A program made the position numbers and the translations under genes. A stretch of DNA of 64,000 bases from Comamonas testosteroni (GTDB taxonomy: Bacteria > Pseudomonadota > Gammaproteobacteria > Burkholderiales > Burkholderiaceae_C): contig NZ_AWOR01000001.1 of NCBI RefSeq assembly GCF_000761245.1, positions 62,001-126,000 on the forward strand, given 5' to 3'. Positions 63,807 to 64,000 of the stretch are shown one piece after another. The notes under the pieces are model-generated. The model saw nothing but the letters and a program-made list of their open reading frames with translations, did not search any database and was not told where the DNA came from. The number at the start of each line of letters is the position of its first letter. Positions within the stretch are counted from its first letter, which is position 1.

Positions 63807-64000
63807 ATGTCCATCCATGAATCACCGAACCCGCAGCGTCCTTGGCTGCTGCTTCTCACGGCGCTGGCGCCAGCCATGCGCGAGAGACTGCAGCTGCAGT
63901 TCGAGCTGCTTGAGGCGGCCGGGATCGGCAGTGCCCGGCGCAGCGAGCTGTGCGCTCAGGTGCGCGCCATGCTGTGCAATGCCCAGTCCATCGTCAGCCG
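63807..64000 (+). CDS. Probable 2-hydroxyacid dehydrogenase, N-terminal part (cut by window end)
   Basis: Only 64 codons are visible. The sequence (MSIHESPNPQRPWLLLLTALAP..., then ELCAQVRAMLCNAQSIVS) has the first strand and helix pattern of D-isomer-specific 2-hydroxyacid dehydrogenases, and the neighbours suggest a small oxidative pathway. Too little is present for a firm call. Confidence 0.4.
   Translation, partial: MSIHESPNPQRPWLLLLTALAPAMRERLQLQFELLEAAGIGSARRSELCAQVRAMLCNAQSIVS

Overview
The window looks like a chromosomal segment of a Burkholderiales bacterium of the family Comamonadaceae, most like Comamonas or Delftia. The reasons are high GC, dense short-spaced operons, several TRAP transporters, an SAH riboswitch before ahcY, a Pls/PosA-type peptide synthetase, and two families of dispersed intergenic palindromic repeats. 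The genus is inferred from gene content and style, not from a search. I saw no tRNA, rRNA, CRISPR array, insertion sequence or prophage. Every gene appears intact except the two cut by the window edges.

Layout. 1-2524: the 3' end of a Pls/PosA-like gene with hexapeptide-repeat transferase domains, overlapped by a phosphopantetheinyl transferase. 2600-5743 (-): a TRAP transporter (dctP-dctQ-dctM) whose Q-M gap holds a dispersed repeat. 5995-8575 (-): a HAD phosphatase and prfC. 8841-10115: an MFS exporter. 10224-19455: a K+ uptake block, kdpF, a second tiny membrane protein, kdpA, kdpC, kdpB (not the usual A-B-C order), a TorF-like porin, then kdpD and kdpE. 19476-23523: SAH riboswitch, ahcY, tlyA-like methyltransferase and metF (methyl cycle). 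23597-27042: rlpA, rlmJ (-), rplM-rpsI behind a structured leader, and erpA. 27155-28579: a DHA2 MFS pump. 28898-34394: xdhA-xdhB plus an NCS2 purine permease (purine use). 34814-38755: an SsuABC-like ABC importer with an FMN-dependent monooxygenase (organosulfur or similar). 38789-42852: anmK (-), an M23 peptidase (-) and tyrS (cell-wall recycling, translation). 43048-50206: LysR (-), glmU, a minimal histidine kinase overlapping glmU, a MASE2-GGDEF diguanylate cyclase (-), an Lrp/AsnC regulator (-) and glmS, so both GlmS and GlmU of the UDP-GlcNAc pathway are here.

50605-61104 is the most interesting block. A second TRAP system (-) and a GntR/FCD regulator (-) stand divergent to a 5-oxoproline operon: DUF969 and DUF979 transporter subunits, pyroglutamyl peptidase, PxpA, a fused PxpB-PxpC, and a biotin carboxylase-BCCP protein. 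Peptide-derived pyroglutamate would be released by Pcp, imported by the DUF969/979 pair and opened to glutamate by PxpABC. Matching TTGTTSAACAA sites flank gntR on both sides. The PxpB-PxpC linker is encoded by a copy of a repeat that is intergenic or gene-terminal at its four other positions in the window. 61205-64000: TetR (-) divergent from a TauD-type dioxygenase, a class II aldolase-like protein and the start of a probable 2-hydroxyacid dehydrogenase.

Two repeat families recur. Family 1 (three copies: 3956-4039, 6855-6938, 21078-21208) begins just after a stop codon with CACCCCCTG and lies in the same orientation relative to the upstream gene. Family 2 (five copies: 5908-6000, 21262-21353, 28580-28672, 42955-43049, 58356-58446) has AGCTG-containing outer arms and a GATTTCA/TGAAATC inner hairpin.
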